A stretch of 50,510 nt of DNA from Ahrensia sp. (GCA_002698425.1 NZXU01000097.1:1-50510), one strand, 5' to 3'; shown: positions 26,430-35,887, counted from the first letter of the stretch. Notes: a model not told the origin generated them from the letters alone. Made by a program: numbers and translations.

Positions 26430-28205
26430 TCATATACCGTGGGTCTGCAACCACATTTCAAGCAGCGCGACCTGCCACAGTTCCGAACCGCGCAGCGGCG
26501 TGATGTGGCTTGCAGGATCGTCGAACAGGGTCTGGAGATAATCCTGTTTGAAGAGGCCGCGCTCACGGGCCTTCGCGGAACCGAGCGCGTCCTTTACCAT
26601 ATCCAGATATTCGCCCTGGATGTATTTTAGCTGCGGGACCGGGAAATAGCCCTTCTTGCGGTCGATCACCTCATGCGGAACGACAAGACGGGCGGCGTCC
26701 TTCAAGACGCCCTTGCCGTGGTCGTTCAGCTTGAATTCCGGCGGGATGGTGGCGGCCAGTTCGACCAGTTCGTGATCGAGGAACGGCACGCGCGCCTCAA
26801 GCCCCCAGGCCATGGTCATGTTGTCGACGCGCTTGACCGGGTCATCGACCAGCATGACGTGGGAATCGAGGCGGAGCGCCCGGTCGACCGAAGTCGCCGC
26901 ACCGCCGCGCAGCAGGTGTTCGCGCACGAAATCGAGGCTGGCGTCAGAATCCGCGACCCAGCGCCCGTCCAGCTGGGTTTTCAGCTTTTCGTGACTGCGG
27001 TCGAAGAAGACCTTCGCGTAGTCGCCGACCACGTCGTTGGAATCGGCCAGCGGCGGATACCAGTGATAGCCGCCAAAGACCTCGTCGGCGCCCTGCCCCG
27101 ACTGGACGACCTTGATATGTTTCGACACTTCGCGGCTGAGCAGGAAGAAACCGATATTGTCATAGGAAACCATCGGTTCCGACATGGCCGCGATCGTATC
27201 CGGCAGGTGGGAAATCAGATCGGCCGACGGCACGAAGATCTTGTGGTGATCGGTTTCGAAGGTTTTGGCGATCAGGTCGGAATAGACGAATTCGTCGCCC
27301 TTCTCGCCATTGGCTTCCTCGAAGCCGATGGAGAAGGTCATCAGGTCCTTCTGGCCCTCTTCCGCCAGCAGGCCGACGATCAGCGATGAATCGACGCCGC
27401 CGGACAAGAGCACGCCGACCGGCACGTCGGCGACCATGCGGCGGCGCACCGCGAGGCGCAGCGCGTCATGCACGCGATCCCGCCAGTCTTCCCGGGTGAG
27501 ACCCGTATCCTCGGGCCGTCGCTCGTAAGGCGGCTGCCAATAGACGCGGTCCGTCGCCGTGCCGTCCGCCTTGATACGGCGCGTCGTCGCCGGCGGCAGC
27601 TTACGGACGCCTTTCAGGATCGTGCGCGGCGGCGGCACGACGGCGTGGAAGCTCATGTAATTGTGCAGGGCATAGGGATCGATGTCGGTATCGATATCGC
27701 CCGCCTTCAAGAGCGCCGGCAAGAAGGACGCGAAGCGGATGCGCTTGTCCGTCTCGGCGATATAGAGCGGCTTGATGCCGAAACGGTCGCGCGCCAGAAC
27801 GACATCGCCGGTGTCGCGCTCGAAGATCGCGAAAGCGAACATGCCGTGAAAGCGCTCGACGCAGGCCTCGCCCCATTCGTGGAAGGCCTTGAGCACGACT
27901 TCGGTATCGCCGTGGGAGAAGAAAGTGTAGCCGGCAGCGATCAGTTCCTCGCGCAATTCCGGATAGTTGTAGATGCAACCGTTGAAGACGACGGTCAGGC
28001 CGAGCGCCGGATCAGTCATCGGCTGACCGGCTTTCTCCGACAGGTCTATGATCTTCAGGCGGCGATGGCCGAAGGCGACGCGGCCATGGGCGACGAGCCC
28101 GCTGCCGTCGGGGCCGCGCGGCGCCAGGGTTTCGGTCATCCGCGCGACGGCGGCGGTATCTGCAAATGTTCCATCGGTCCGGATCTCGCCGGCAATTCCA
28201 CACAT
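26430..28205 (-). CDS. asnO: N-acetylglutaminylglutamine amidotransferase (asparagine synthase-like)
   Basis: A 591-residue asparagine-synthase-type enzyme that amidates the C-terminus of N-acetylglutaminylglutamine to give NAGGN. It starts MCGIAGE, so the glutaminase cysteine is residue 2; the amidotransferase domain includes APRGPDGSG and the cysteine-facing segment VVFNGCIYNYPELR. The synthetase domain has the PP-loop LLSGGVDSSLIVGL. The frame extends upstream to 28364, but only ATG 28205 leaves Cys at position 2. It is the first gene of the osmoprotectant operon, so the 269-base gap to the divergent SDR gene should hold an osmotically controlled promoter; no specific site was recognised there. 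Confidence 0.94.
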   Translation of the reverse strand: MCGIAGEIRTDGTFADTAAVARMTETLAPRGPDGSGLVAHGRVAFGHRRLKIIDLSEKAGQPMTDPALGLTVVFNGCIYNYPELREELIAAGYTFFSHGDTEVVLKAFHEWGEACVERFHGMFAFAIFERDTGDVVLARDRFGIKPLYIAETDKRIRFASFLPALLKAGDIDTDIDPYALHNYMSFHAVVPPPRTILKGVRKLPPATTRRIKADGTATDRVYWQPPYERRPEDTGLTREDWRDRVHDALRLAVRRRMVADVPVGVLLSGGVDSSLIVGLLAEEGQKDLMTFSIGFEEANGEKGDEFVYSDLIAKTFETDHHKIFVPSADLISHLPDTIAAMSEPMVSYDNIGFFLLSREVSKHIKVVQSGQGADEVFGGYHWYPPLADSNDVVGDYAKVFFDRSHEKLKTQLDGRWVADSDASLDFVREHLLRGGAATSVDRALRLDSHVMLVDDPVKRVDNMTMAWGLEARVPFLDHELVELAATIPPEFKLNDHGKGVLKDAARLVVPHEVIDRKKGYFPVPQLKYIQGEYLDMVKDALGSAKARERGLFKQDYLQTLFDDPASHITPLRGSELWQVALLEMWLQTHGI

Positions 28206-28474
28206 GTTCGGTTGTATTTCCCTCGTGATTGGTTTCGCGCGGGCATAACAGGGCACGTGGCCGCCCGCGCGGGCGAAGTTCGCGGCAAAGCGCGAGTCAT
28301 TCGGATGTGGTCCAGAACCTAGACATCCCGGCCCGCAATGGCAAATTTCGATAGTGCAGCGCACAAAAAGCGCGGCAATCCGTCATTTGCGAGCCTCCGT
28401 CCAGGCAGGATAGAGATAGGACGATCTTGCGGTCCTTCGTTTTTCCTTTGCGATCGCACATCCAGGAGACAAAC

Positions 28475-29332
28475 ATGCCACACCCCGTTCTGGTTCCCGA
28501 CGCCGTTGCAGTTGTCACGGGAGGGGCCGCGGGCATCGGCCTCGCCGCGGCGAAGGCATTTGCCCGTCTCGGTCTGAAGATCGCCATCGCGGATATCGGG
28601 CCGGAGCGGCTGGTGAAGGCGGCGGAAGAGATCGCGGCCGTGGCTCCGGACGGATCGGCGAGCGTGATGGCATGCGAATGCGACGTCAGCCGCGTGGACG
28701 ACCTGAAACGGCTGGAAAGCGAGGTTCTCGGCCGGTTCGGCTCAATCGACGTATTGATGAACAATGCCGGCATCCAACCGGGCAGCGACATCTTCGGGCC
28801 CGGGGACAACTGGCGGCGCGTCCTCGACGTCAATCTTTGGGGGATCGTCAATGGCGTGCAGACGATCGCGCCCGGCATGATCGAACGCGGCAGACCCGGG
28901 CTGATCATCAATACCGGCTCGAAACAGGGCATTACCACACCGCCCGGAGACCCGGCCTACAATGTCGCCAAGGCCGGCGTGAAGGTGTTTACCGAAGCGC
29001 TGCAACACGATCTGCGCAATCGCGAAGGCTGCAAGCTGACCGCGCATCTGCTGATCCCCGGCTTCGTGTTCACCGAATTGACGAAGGGTGACCGTACCGA
29101 AAAACCGGCCGGCTCGTGGACGCCGGAGCAGACGGTGGATTTCATGCTGCAAAGCCTTGAAGCGGGCGACTTCTACATCCTGTGCCCGGACAATGACGTG
29201 CCCCGCGCGCTCGACGAGCGCCGAATTCTCTGGGCGGCGGGCGATATCGTGGAAAACCGTCCGCCGCTGTCACGCTGGCATCCCGATTACGGCGAGGCGT
29301 TCAAGGCGTTCCTGGAAGCGGACGGGGAATGA
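28475..29332 (+). CDS. Short-chain dehydrogenase/reductase (SDR) family oxidoreductase
   Basis: A 285-residue classical SDR. The Rossmann cofactor loop is VVTGGAAGIGLAAAKAF, followed by ECDVSR (adenine contact), MNNAGIQPG, and the catalytic YxxxK pair in AYNVAKAGVKVF with a Ser in NTGSKQG. It oxidises or reduces an alcohol/ketone with NAD(P); the substrate cannot be predicted. ATG 28475 follows CAGGAGAC with ideal spacing, and the upstream extension to 28427 is discarded. It stands alone, divergent from the NAGGN operon and convergent with the small membrane protein gene downstream. Confidence 0.92.
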   Translation: MPHPVLVPDAVAVVTGGAAGIGLAAAKAFARLGLKIAIADIGPERLVKAAEEIAAVAPDGSASVMACECDVSRVDDLKRLESEVLGRFGSIDVLMNNAGIQPGSDIFGPGDNWRRVLDVNLWGIVNGVQTIAPGMIERGRPGLIINTGSKQGITTPPGDPAYNVAKAGVKVFTEALQHDLRNREGCKLTAHLLIPGFVFTELTKGDRTEKPAGSWTPEQTVDFMLQSLEAGDFYILCPDNDVPRALDERRILWAAGDIVENRPPLSRWHPDYGEAFKAFLEADGE

Positions 29333-29372
29333 AGGCGGGCGGCGCATCCCGCCCGACTGTCATGGTTTGTCG

Positions 29373-29753
29373 TCAGGCGGTGGCGCGTTCCCTGGAGAAG
29401 ATGACGAAGGCAAAGAGAAACACGCCGGCGAAGGTTATCAGCGAGCCCGCGGCCACCGCCGGCTCGTATTGCGGCTTGCCAAGCAGCAGCATGTAAAGCG
29501 CCGGGATCATGATCAGCACGCCGAGCGTGTAGACGCCGTACTGGATCATCGGCAGGCGGCCTCCGGCCTTGGCCGGAGCGAGCGCATAATAAACGCCCAT
29601 CAGCGCCATCGTGACCCAGCCAAGCAGGTTGGCGTGGGCGTGCGCACCGGTGACGTTGTGTACGCCGGAAATCGACATTTTGAGGCCGATTGCGATGCCC
29701 GCAATCAGAAACAGGATGGCGGTCTTGAAGAAGAGACTGGAAACTCTAGGCAT
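29373..29753 (-). CDS. Short heme-copper oxidase subunit I-like membrane protein
   Basis: A 126-residue protein with four predicted membrane helices (about residues 8-27, 40-60, 70-92 and 99-120). The segment GAHAHANLLGWVTMALMG resembles the helix of cbb3/NorB-type oxidase subunit I that carries a heme-ligating His (HxHxNLLGW). It is far shorter than a real subunit I (about 450-550 residues) and lacks the copper-site histidines, so it cannot be a complete oxidase. Small stand-alone proteins of this kind occur in Proteobacteria; function unknown, perhaps heme binding. The start codon is ATG at 29753. It is isolated, facing the SDR gene. Confidence 0.75.
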   Translation of the reverse strand: MPRVSSLFFKTAILFLIAGIAIGLKMSISGVHNVTGAHAHANLLGWVTMALMGVYYALAPAKAGGRLPMIQYGVYTLGVLIMIPALYMLLLGKPQYEPAVAAGSLITFAGVFLFAFVIFSRERATA

Positions 29754-30156
29754 TTAGGGGTCCTTTCCATTGAATGCGCCAAGACCGGCGATCCGTATCG
29801 CCGATCCCGCCCGACACACGGCATGCCGGGCCGGTCAGATGACCGTGACCATGCGAGCCGCCCATTGCCGAACGACGGATACCGAACCCGGATTTCGACG
29901 ACAGGCACAGCCCGCCCGCAGCATAACATTACGCTGGGTAAGCCGCTACAAAAGTTTGGAAATTTCAGTTGACAGGCATGGGCGCCGGCAATTTTCGCCA
30001 GCGCGGAAGACAGCGTGGCGGGCGCTCGTTGCGTGGCCTGTGACCCGACGTGTCCCGGCCCCTCAGCCTGACAGGAGACAAAAGAAAAACGGCCCGCCTC
30101 CGCATTGGAGACGGGCCGCCTGAACTTTTCAAGAGCCGCCGGAGGCGGCGCGGCGA
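29754..30156. other. Intergenic region with pilin terminator
   Basis: This 403-base gap contains the terminator of the Flp pilin gene at its right end (30080-30118) and the promoter region of the small membrane protein at its left end. A 117-codon plus-strand frame runs through it, but its composition (rich in Arg, Ala and Pro) and lack of a ribosome site argue against a real gene. Nothing else was recognised. Confidence 0.5.
30080..30118 (-). terminator. Rho-independent terminator of the Flp pilin gene
   Basis: On the minus strand CGGCCCG-T-CTCC pairs with GGAG-G-CGGGCCG (one mismatch) around a short loop, followed by TTTTTCTTTT. It lies 38 bases after the pilin stop codon. Confidence 0.8.
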
Positions 30157-30321
30157 TTAGGCGGTCGAGCCGACCTTGGTGCCGATAGCGTCGAACTTGG
30201 CGTTCAGGTTCGAGCCGAGCGTGGTTGCGCCGGTGATGATCGCGACAGCGATCAGAGCAGCAATCAGGCCGTATTCGATGGCGGTTGCGCCGGACTCGTC
30301 TTTCAGGAAACGTGCGAACAT
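30157..30321 (-). CDS. Flp family type IVb pilin
   Basis: A 54-residue pilin precursor of the Tad (tight adherence) system. The leader MFARFLKDESG ends in Gly and is followed by ATAIEYGLIAALIAVAII, the Flp signature cut after Gly by the TadV/CpaA prepilin peptidase with the conserved Glu at +5 of the mature protein. The mature 43-residue helix would assemble into adhesive fibres. ATG 30321 follows AGGAGCTC; the frame continues upstream only as a shadow. It is divergent from the secretin-like gene. The assembly ATPase and platform genes are not in this window. Confidence 0.95.
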   Translation of the reverse strand: MFARFLKDESGATAIEYGLIAALIAVAIITGATTLGSNLNAKFDAIGTKVGSTA

Positions 30322-30585
30322 TGATGAGCTCCTATTACTCGTTTTCACAGCACCCCCATCAACACTCTGCGGGCATTGATCGGTTAGCCGGAAATTACAC
30401 GAGGCCTCTTGCCGCCGGCTTAAGGAACAGGGTTGCCAAAGTTTTAATCCGCGAAAGGCCCGGCTTTGGTGAACAAAAGGTAGATTTTCGCGGCGCCGGC
30501 AAAGACCGGCGGGTCCGGCCTTATGGTTAAATCTTCGTTCATCATTCCCGGCGATAGTGGCGGGCGAGATTGCAAGGAGTTCAGC

Positions 30586-31068
30586 ATGATCAAGGGCATT
30601 CGAACCGGACTGGCCGCCATTGTGGCTGCGGGCACGATCGCGTTTTCGCCGATCGCGCAGGCCGAAGAGGATTTCCTGGCCATGAACACGGTGCCGGATG
30701 CCGGTATTCGCGTGCTCCTCAACCAGGCCAAGATCGTCAAGCTGTCCCAGGCGGCCTCGACCATCATCATCGGCAATCCCGAAATCGCCGACGCGACCGT
30801 GCGCGACGCTCAGACGCTCGTCCTGACCGGCCGCGGTTTCGGCCAGACCAACCTTGTCATCCTCGACGGGGCCGGCAATCCGATCCTCGACGAACGCATC
30901 GCGGTCTCGCGCGAGAACGGAACGGCACTGCGCATCTATCGCCAATCGGATATCGAGACGCTGTCTTGCGAGCCCTATTGCGAGAAAGCCTATCTCACCG
31001 AAGCCGAGGTCCAGTCGATCCGCGCCGTTCGGGAAGCGAACCGGGCGAGCCGGAACAACAACAACTGA
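30586..31068 (+). CDS. Pilus assembly protein with secretin N-terminal (CpaC-like) domain
   Basis: A 160-residue exported protein. Residues 1-25 form a Sec signal peptide (LAAIVAAGTIAFSPIAQA). The rest matches the N-terminal domain of type II/IV secretin-like pilus proteins such as CpaC/RcpA (KIVKLSQAASTIIIGNPEIA, DAQTLVLTGRGFGQTN, LVILDGAGNPILDERI), without the pore-forming secretin domain. It probably helps the Tad secretin or binds the pilus apparatus in the periplasm. Two cysteines (CEPYC) may form a disulfide. ATG 30586 follows AAGGAG. Confidence 0.85.
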   Translation: MIKGIRTGLAAIVAAGTIAFSPIAQAEEDFLAMNTVPDAGIRVLLNQAKIVKLSQAASTIIIGNPEIADATVRDAQTLVLTGRGFGQTNLVILDGAGNPILDERIAVSRENGTALRIYRQSDIETLSCEPYCEKAYLTEAEVQSIRAVREANRASRNNNN

Positions 31069-31209
31069 CACAACAGCCCCGCCCATGCGGTTTGCGGCGG
31101 CCGGCACGCGTCGGCGCCGGTGCCGGCGCGCGGCATGTTTAGCCTTTGCGACAACGTTTCATCAATCATTTCAGCCTAGAAAGGGCATGAAACGTGTCTC
31201 GGGATCAAC

Positions 31210-31764
31210 ATGGCGTCTCGCACCCATAACACCCGCCGGCGTCTGCCCGGACTGATACGCGCCCTGCGGCGCGATCGCGGCGGCGCGACCGCGATCGAGT
31301 TCTCGCTGCTCGCCCTCCCCTTTGCGCTTCTTTCCTTCGCAATTCTCGAAACAACCGTGACGTTCGCCGCCCAGCAGGTGCTGACAAACGCCGTCGACCA
31401 GATCTCGCGCGAGATCCGTACCGGGCAGCTGACGCTGGACAATACGACGAAGCTCCAGTTCGAAGACAAGATCTGCGGCGAAATCAAGATCATGGTCGGC
31501 AGCACCTGCAGCGGACTGGTGTGGGACCTCGAGGCCTATACCGCGTTCAAGGACGTACCCAAGACGATCCCGCTCTCGCCTGACGGCGATGTCGACGCGA
31601 CCGGTTTCGGTTACGACCCGGGCGACGAAAGCTCGATCGTCCAACTGCGCATTTTCTACAAGTGGCCAGTGCTGATCGACGTCATGCAGTCGAGCATGGC
31701 GAACCTGCCGGACGGCAAGACGCTGCTCTATGCCTCCGTCACATGGCAAAACGAGCCTTTCTAG
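31210..31764 (+). CDS. TadE/TadG family pseudopilin (first copy)
   Basis: A 184-residue protein with a basic N-terminus (residues 1-24), then GGATAIEFSLLALPFALLSF, a prepilin-like segment of the TadE/TadG family with the GxxxxEF pattern cut by a prepilin peptidase. The rest is a periplasmic domain with a Cys pair. TadE-like proteins are minor pilins or assembly factors in the Tad machine. ATG 31210 was chosen as the first Met; its ribosome site is weak. The second copy begins nine bases after its stop, so they form an operon. Confidence 0.9.
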   Translation: MASRTHNTRRRLPGLIRALRRDRGGATAIEFSLLALPFALLSFAILETTVTFAAQQVLTNAVDQISREIRTGQLTLDNTTKLQFEDKICGEIKIMVGSTCSGLVWDLEAYTAFKDVPKTIPLSPDGDVDATGFGYDPGDESSIVQLRIFYKWPVLIDVMQSSMANLPDGKTLLYASVTWQNEPF

Positions 31765-31772
31765 GAGATGCC

Positions 31773-32381
31773 ATGAAACGGGTGACCCGGTTCGCAAGGG
31801 ATCTGACAAAACGCTTTCGCCGCGACCGGCGCGGCATCGCCGCGATCGAATTCGCGCTGGTCGTGCCGCTCATGCTCGTCATGTATCTCGGCACGATCGA
31901 GATCTCGGCCGCCGTCTCCATCAACCGGAAGGTCTCGCGCATCGCGTCAACGGTCGCCGACCTGGTCACCCAGCAGACCGAGGTCGCCAAGACCGACCTG
32001 AAGGGCATCATGGAAATCGGCGAGGCGCTGCTGTTTCCCTATGATTCCGACAAGCCCGTCATCACGGTTGTGGCCATCGACGTGGAATCCTCCTACCCGA
32101 AAGGCGGCAAGGTCGTCTGGTCGCGACGCGACAACAAGGGCACGTTCGACAATGGCGGCTACGTAAAGAACAACGACATCGAGGTGCCGACGGATCTCCG
32201 CATCGACGGAAGCTTCCTGATCCGCGTCGACACCAATCTCGACTATATCCCCATCGTCCACTGGCTGATCGGGGATACGATCGGGACCGTCAACACGAAC
32301 GGTGTCGGCATTATCGAGATGAACGAGCGCTACTATCTGCGCCCCCGCCTCGGCGCCGACATTACCTGCAGCGACTGCTGA
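31773..32381 (+). CDS. TadE/TadG family pseudopilin (second copy)
   Basis: A 202-residue paralogue-like protein of the preceding gene, with basic N-terminus, then RRGIAAIEFALVVPLMLVMY as the prepilin-like helix, followed by a longer periplasmic domain ending in CSDC. It likely works with the first copy in Tad pilus assembly. ATG 31773 follows TAGGAGATGCC; the upstream extension of the frame overlaps the first copy and is discarded. Confidence 0.9.
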   Translation: MKRVTRFARDLTKRFRRDRRGIAAIEFALVVPLMLVMYLGTIEISAAVSINRKVSRIASTVADLVTQQTEVAKTDLKGIMEIGEALLFPYDSDKPVITVVAIDVESSYPKGGKVVWSRRDNKGTFDNGGYVKNNDIEVPTDLRIDGSFLIRVDTNLDYIPIVHWLIGDTIGTVNTNGVGIIEMNERYYLRPRLGADITCSDC

Positions 32382-32511
32382 CGGGTTTCGCGCACCAAAA
32401 TCCCGCCGGCTATTTCCGCCGCCTTGTAACCGCCCGGACGCAGTGCCATCTTGACGATCCGGACGCCGCCGGAGAACGGCGCCGGGCAAGACAGACAGGC
32501 GGGCGGTTTCC

Positions 32512-33753
32512 ATGAAACGAACATTCCTCTTCGTCCTCGACTCGGTCGGCATTGGCGGCGCAAACGACGCCGAGGCCTTCGGTGACGCCGGATCGAACAC
32601 GGTCGGCCACATTCTGGAGGCGGCAGCCCGCGGCGAGGCGAACGAGCCCGGACTGCGGGATGGGCCGCTGAAACTGCCCAATCTCGCCGCGCTCGGCCTG
32701 TTCCATGCGCTCGACTCCGCATCCGACATGCCGCTGGCCGAAACCTACGAGGCGAAAACGGTGACGGGCTTCTGGGGCGCAGCCGACGAAGTGTCGAACG
32801 GCAAGGACACGCCGTCCGGCCACTGGGAAATCGCCGGCGTGCCGGTGCGTTTCGACTGGGGCTATTTTCCGGATGAAGTTCCCTGCTTTCCGCAGGAATT
32901 GCTCGATGCGATCTACAAGGAAGCCGGGCTGGCCGGCTCTATCGGCAACAAGCATGCGTCGGGCACGGAGATCATCCGCGAACTGGGCGAGGAACATGTG
33001 AGGACCGGCTTGCCGATCTTCTACACGTCCGCGGATTCCGTTTTCCAGATCGCGTGCCACGAGGAAACCTTCGGGCTGCAACGGCTTTACGAATTGTGCG
33101 AACTCGTGCGCGGCCATGTCGACGCGCTGAATATCGGCCGCGTGATCGCGCGGCCTTTCGTCGGCACGGCGGCGGACAATTTCGAACGGACGGGCAACCG
33201 GCGCGACTATTCGGTGCTGCCGCCTGAACCGACACTGCTCGACCGGCTGACATCGGCGGGCGGACGCGTGATCGCGGTCGGCAAGATCGCCGACATCTTC
33301 GCCCATCAGGGCATCACCATCTCCCGCAAGGCCAATGGCAACATGGCGCTCGCAGACGCGACGCTGGAAGCCATGGACGAAGCGAAGGACGGCGACCTCG
33401 TCTTCACCAATTTCGTCGATTTCGACATGCTCTACGGGCACCGCCGCAATGTGGCGGGCTATGCGGCGGCGCTGGAGGCGTTCGATCGGCGCCTGCCCGA
33501 AATGATGGCGAAACTGAAGCCCGGCGACCTGATGATGATCACCGCCGATCACGGCTGTGACCCGACCTGGCGCGGCACCGACCATACGCGCGAGCGCGTG
33601 CCGATCCTCGGAACCGGGCCGGGCCTGAAGCCCGGCTCCATCGGCGTGCGGTCCACCTATGCCGACATGGGCGAGACGATCGCCGACCATATGGAGCTGG
33701 CGCCCGGCAAGCACGGAACATCCTTCCTGGCCGACCTCGCCGCGAATGCCTGA
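32512..33753 (+). CDS. deoB: Phosphopentomutase
   Basis: Interconverts (deoxy)ribose-1-phosphate and -5-phosphate in nucleoside salvage in the cytoplasm. The 413-residue protein, normal for the family, has the alkaline-phosphatase-superfamily metal sites: [19 protein letters not shown] at residues 6-24, [13 protein letters not shown] with the phosphorylated Thr, [10 protein letters not shown] and [13 protein letters not shown] 32512 is used. Its last eight bases overlap the start of mutM, an unusual neighbour; in related genomes a ubiquinone-biosynthesis methyltransferase gene often occupies this place near dnaA. Confidence 0.96.
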   Translation: MKRTFLFVLDSVGIGGANDAEAFGDAGSNTVGHILEAAARGEANEPGLRDGPLKLPNLAALGLFHALDSASDMPLAETYEAKTVTGFWGAADEVSNGKDTPSGHWEIAGVPVRFDWGYFPDEVPCFPQELLDAIYKEAGLAGSIGNKHASGTEIIRELGEEHVRTGLPIFYTSADSVFQIACHEETFGLQRLYELCELVRGHVDALNIGRVIARPFVGTAADNFERTGNRRDYSVLPPEPTLLDRLTSAGGRVIAVGKIADIFAHQGITISRKANGNMALADATLEAMDEAKDGDLVFTNFVDFDMLYGHRRNVAGYAAALEAFDRRLPEMMAKLKPGDLMMITADHGCDPTWRGTDHTRERVPILGTGPGLKPGSIGVRSTYADMGETIADHMELAPGKHGTSFLADLAANA

Positions 33754-34639
33754 ACTGCCTGAGGTGGAGACGGTCCGGCGCGGATTGCAGCCGGCCATGG
33801 AGGGCGCCCGGATCGCCGGCGTGGAGACGCGGCGGCCGGATCTGCGCTTTCCGCTTCCCGAACGCATGGCCGATGCGCTCACCGGCCAGAGGATCGCCGC
33901 GCTCGGGCGGCGGGCGAAATATCTCCTCGTCGAACTCGACAACGGCGCCGTGCTCGGCTGCCATCTCGGCATGTCCGGCTCGTTCCGCATCGAGGACCGG
34001 CGCGCTGCGGCCACGCCGGGGGTGTTTCACCATGCGCGCTCCAAGGCCGCGGCGCATGACCATGTCGTCTTCCATCTTGATTGCGCGGATGGCGGCAAGC
34101 GGGAGGTCGTCTACAATGATCCGCGCCGTTTCGGCTTCATGTTCCTGACCAGCCGGGCGGCGCTCGACGAAAATCCATACTTGAAGGATCTCGGCCTCGA
34201 TCCGACCGGCAACGCGCTTTCCGGGACGGCGCTGGCCGGGCTGCTCGCCGGACGCAAGGCCCCGCTGAAGGCGGCGCTGCTCGATCAGCGGGCGATCGCC
34301 GGGCTCGGCAATATCTATGTGTGCGAGGCGCTGTGGCGCGCGCGCCTCTCGCCCAAGCGCGCGGCGGGGACGCTGGTGCGCAAAAACGGTGCGCCGACCG
34401 AACGCTGCAACCATCTGGCCGATGCGATCCGGGCCGTCATCGCCGACGCGATCGCCGCCGGCGGTTCGTCCCTCAGGGACTACATGCATGCGGACGGGAC
34501 GCTCGGCTATTTCCAGCATTCCTTCGCCGCCTATGACCGCGAGGGCGAGCCCTGCCGGCATGAGGATTGCGATGGGACGATCCGCCGCATCGTCCAATCG
34601 GGGCGCTCGACTTTCTACTGTCCGGCATGCCAGAGATAA
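33746..34639 (+). CDS. mutM: Formamidopyrimidine-DNA glycosylase (MutM/Fpg)
   Basis: Base-excision repair enzyme of 297 residues that removes 8-oxoguanine and formamidopyrimidines and nicks the strand. The catalytic N-terminus [14 protein letters not shown] gives Pro after Met removal and Glu as nucleophile and acid. The C-terminal zinc finger is GEPCRHEDC...[12 protein letters not shown], with the Cys-x4-Cys spacing usual in this clade. ATG 33746 lies inside the end of deoB. The order mutM, enoyl-CoA hydratase, rpsT, dnaA is conserved in Hyphomicrobiales. Confidence 0.97.
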   Translation: MPELPEVETVRRGLQPAMEGARIAGVETRRPDLRFPLPERMADALTGQRIAALGRRAKYLLVELDNGAVLGCHLGMSGSFRIEDRRAAATPGVFHHARSKAAAHDHVVFHLDCADGGKREVVYNDPRRFGFMFLTSRAALDENPYLKDLGLDPTGNALSGTALAGLLAGRKAPLKAALLDQRAIAGLGNIYVCEALWRARLSPKRAAGTLVRKNGAPTERCNHLADAIRAVIADAIAAGGSSLRDYMHADGTLGYFQHSFAAYDREGEPCRHEDCDGTIRRIVQSGRSTFYCPACQR

Positions 34640-34669
34640 CCGCCAGCACGGCGAAGCGGGGAGACCGAC

Positions 34670-35443
34670 ATGGCGTATGAGACCATCCTGACCGAAAAGC
34701 GCGGTTCGGTCGCATTGATCACCTTGAACCGGCCGAAGGCGCTGAATGCGCTCAACTCGCTGCTGCTGGAGGAACTCCTCGACGCGGTGACGAAATTCGA
34801 CGGCGACGCCAAGATCGGCGCAATGGTGATCACCGGATCGGCCAAGGCGTTCGCGGCCGGAGTCGACATCAAGGAAATGCAGTCCTTCGATTATGTCGAT
34901 GTCTACATGAACGACTTCGTCGCGGGATGGGATCGTTTCGCGGCGACGCGCAAGCCGGTCATCGCCGCGGTTTCCGGCTATGCGCTGGGCGGCGGCTGCG
35001 AACTGGCGATGATGTGCGATTTCATCATCGCCGGCGAGAGCGCCCGGTTCGGCCAGCCCGAGATCACGCTCGGCGTCATGCCCGGCATGGGCGGAACGCA
35101 GCGGCTCGCCCGCGCCATCGGCAAGGCCAAGACCATGGAGATGTGCCTGACCGGCCGCCACATGGACGCGCAGGAAGCCGAGAGCTCGGGCCTTGTGGCG
35201 CGGGTGGTGCCCGATCACGACGTGGTCGAGGAAGCGATGCGCGCCGCGGAGAAGGTCGCCGGTTTCTCCATGCCGGCCGTTCTGATGACCAAGGAAACGG
35301 TGAACCGGGCCTTCGAAACCACGCTTTCCGAGGGGCTGCGGTTCGAGCGCCGGGTCTTCCATTCCATGTTCGCGCTGGAGGATCAGAAGGAAGGCATGGC
35401 GGCATTCGCCGAGAAGCGCTCGCCAAGTTTCAAGAACCGTTGA
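34670..35443 (+). CDS. Enoyl-CoA hydratase
   Basis: A 257-residue crotonase-fold enzyme that hydrates trans-2-enoyl-CoA in fatty-acid beta-oxidation. The oxyanion hole is near [11 protein letters not shown] and [14 protein letters not shown], and both catalytic glutamates are present (GGGCELAM and [13 protein letters not shown]). ATG 34670 follows CGGGGAGACCGAC. It lies 30 bases after mutM and before rpsT in the conserved dnaA neighbourhood. Confidence 0.95.
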   Translation: MAYETILTEKRGSVALITLNRPKALNALNSLLLEELLDAVTKFDGDAKIGAMVITGSAKAFAAGVDIKEMQSFDYVDVYMNDFVAGWDRFAATRKPVIAAVSGYALGGGCELAMMCDFIIAGESARFGQPEITLGVMPGMGGTQRLARAIGKAKTMEMCLTGRHMDAQEAESSGLVARVVPDHDVVEEAMRAAEKVAGFSMPAVLMTKETVNRAFETTLSEGLRFERRVFHSMFALEDQKEGMAAFAEKRSPSFKNR

Positions 35444-35568
35444 CGGCTGCGGGAATTGCGCGTATAGACCGCCCACCTTGGCGGCCCGGTGGTCGCCATT
35501 ATGATTTTAGCTGACCTGGCTTGGCACCCAAGGCGCCACAGGGATCCGGAAAAGAGAAAGAGGCAACC

Positions 35569-35835
35569 ATGGCCAATACTGTCTCGGCCAAGAAAATGAC
35601 GCGCAAGATCGCGAAGCGCACCGCGGTCAACACGACGCGCCGTTCGCGCGTCCGCTCCTTCATCCGCAAGGTCGAGGAAGCGATTGCTTCGGGCGACAAC
35701 GCAGTCGCATCCGAGGCCCTGAAATCGGCTCAGCCGGAAATCATGCGCGCCGTCACCAAGGGCGTGATGCACAAGAACACGGCTTCGCGGAAAATCTCCC
35801 GCCTGGCGTCTCGCGTAAAGGCGATGGCAAGCTGA
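35569..35835 (+). CDS. rpsT: 30S ribosomal protein S20
   Basis: An 88-residue basic ribosomal protein that binds 16S rRNA. The sequence [19 protein letters not shown] and the C-terminal [19 protein letters not shown] are characteristic. ATG 35569 follows AAAGAGGC; an upstream TTG in frame is not used. It is followed by a clear terminator, so it is transcribed separately from dnaA. Confidence 0.97.
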   Translation: MANTVSAKKMTRKIAKRTAVNTTRRSRVRSFIRKVEEAIASGDNAVASEALKSAQPEIMRAVTKGVMHKNTASRKISRLASRVKAMAS

Positions 35836-35864
35836 TTTACCGTTAGTCGGCAAACGAATTTTGA

Positions 35865-35887
35865 AGCCCGGTTCGCCGGGCTTTTTT
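35865..35887 (+). terminator. Rho-independent terminator of rpsT
   Basis: AGCCCGG-TTCG-CCGGGCT followed by TTTTT: a 7-bp GC stem with a stable UUCG tetraloop, 30 bases after the rpsT stop. Confidence 0.93.

Noticed and set aside
29770..30123. 117-codon plus-strand frame
   Set aside because: Arg/Ala/Pro-rich, no ribosome site, overlaps the pilin terminator; judged non-coding.
30157..31107. 316-codon minus-strand frame as a long pilin
   Set aside because: Only the last 54 residues are a Flp pilin, with its own ATG and ribosome site; the rest is the shadow of the divergent gene.
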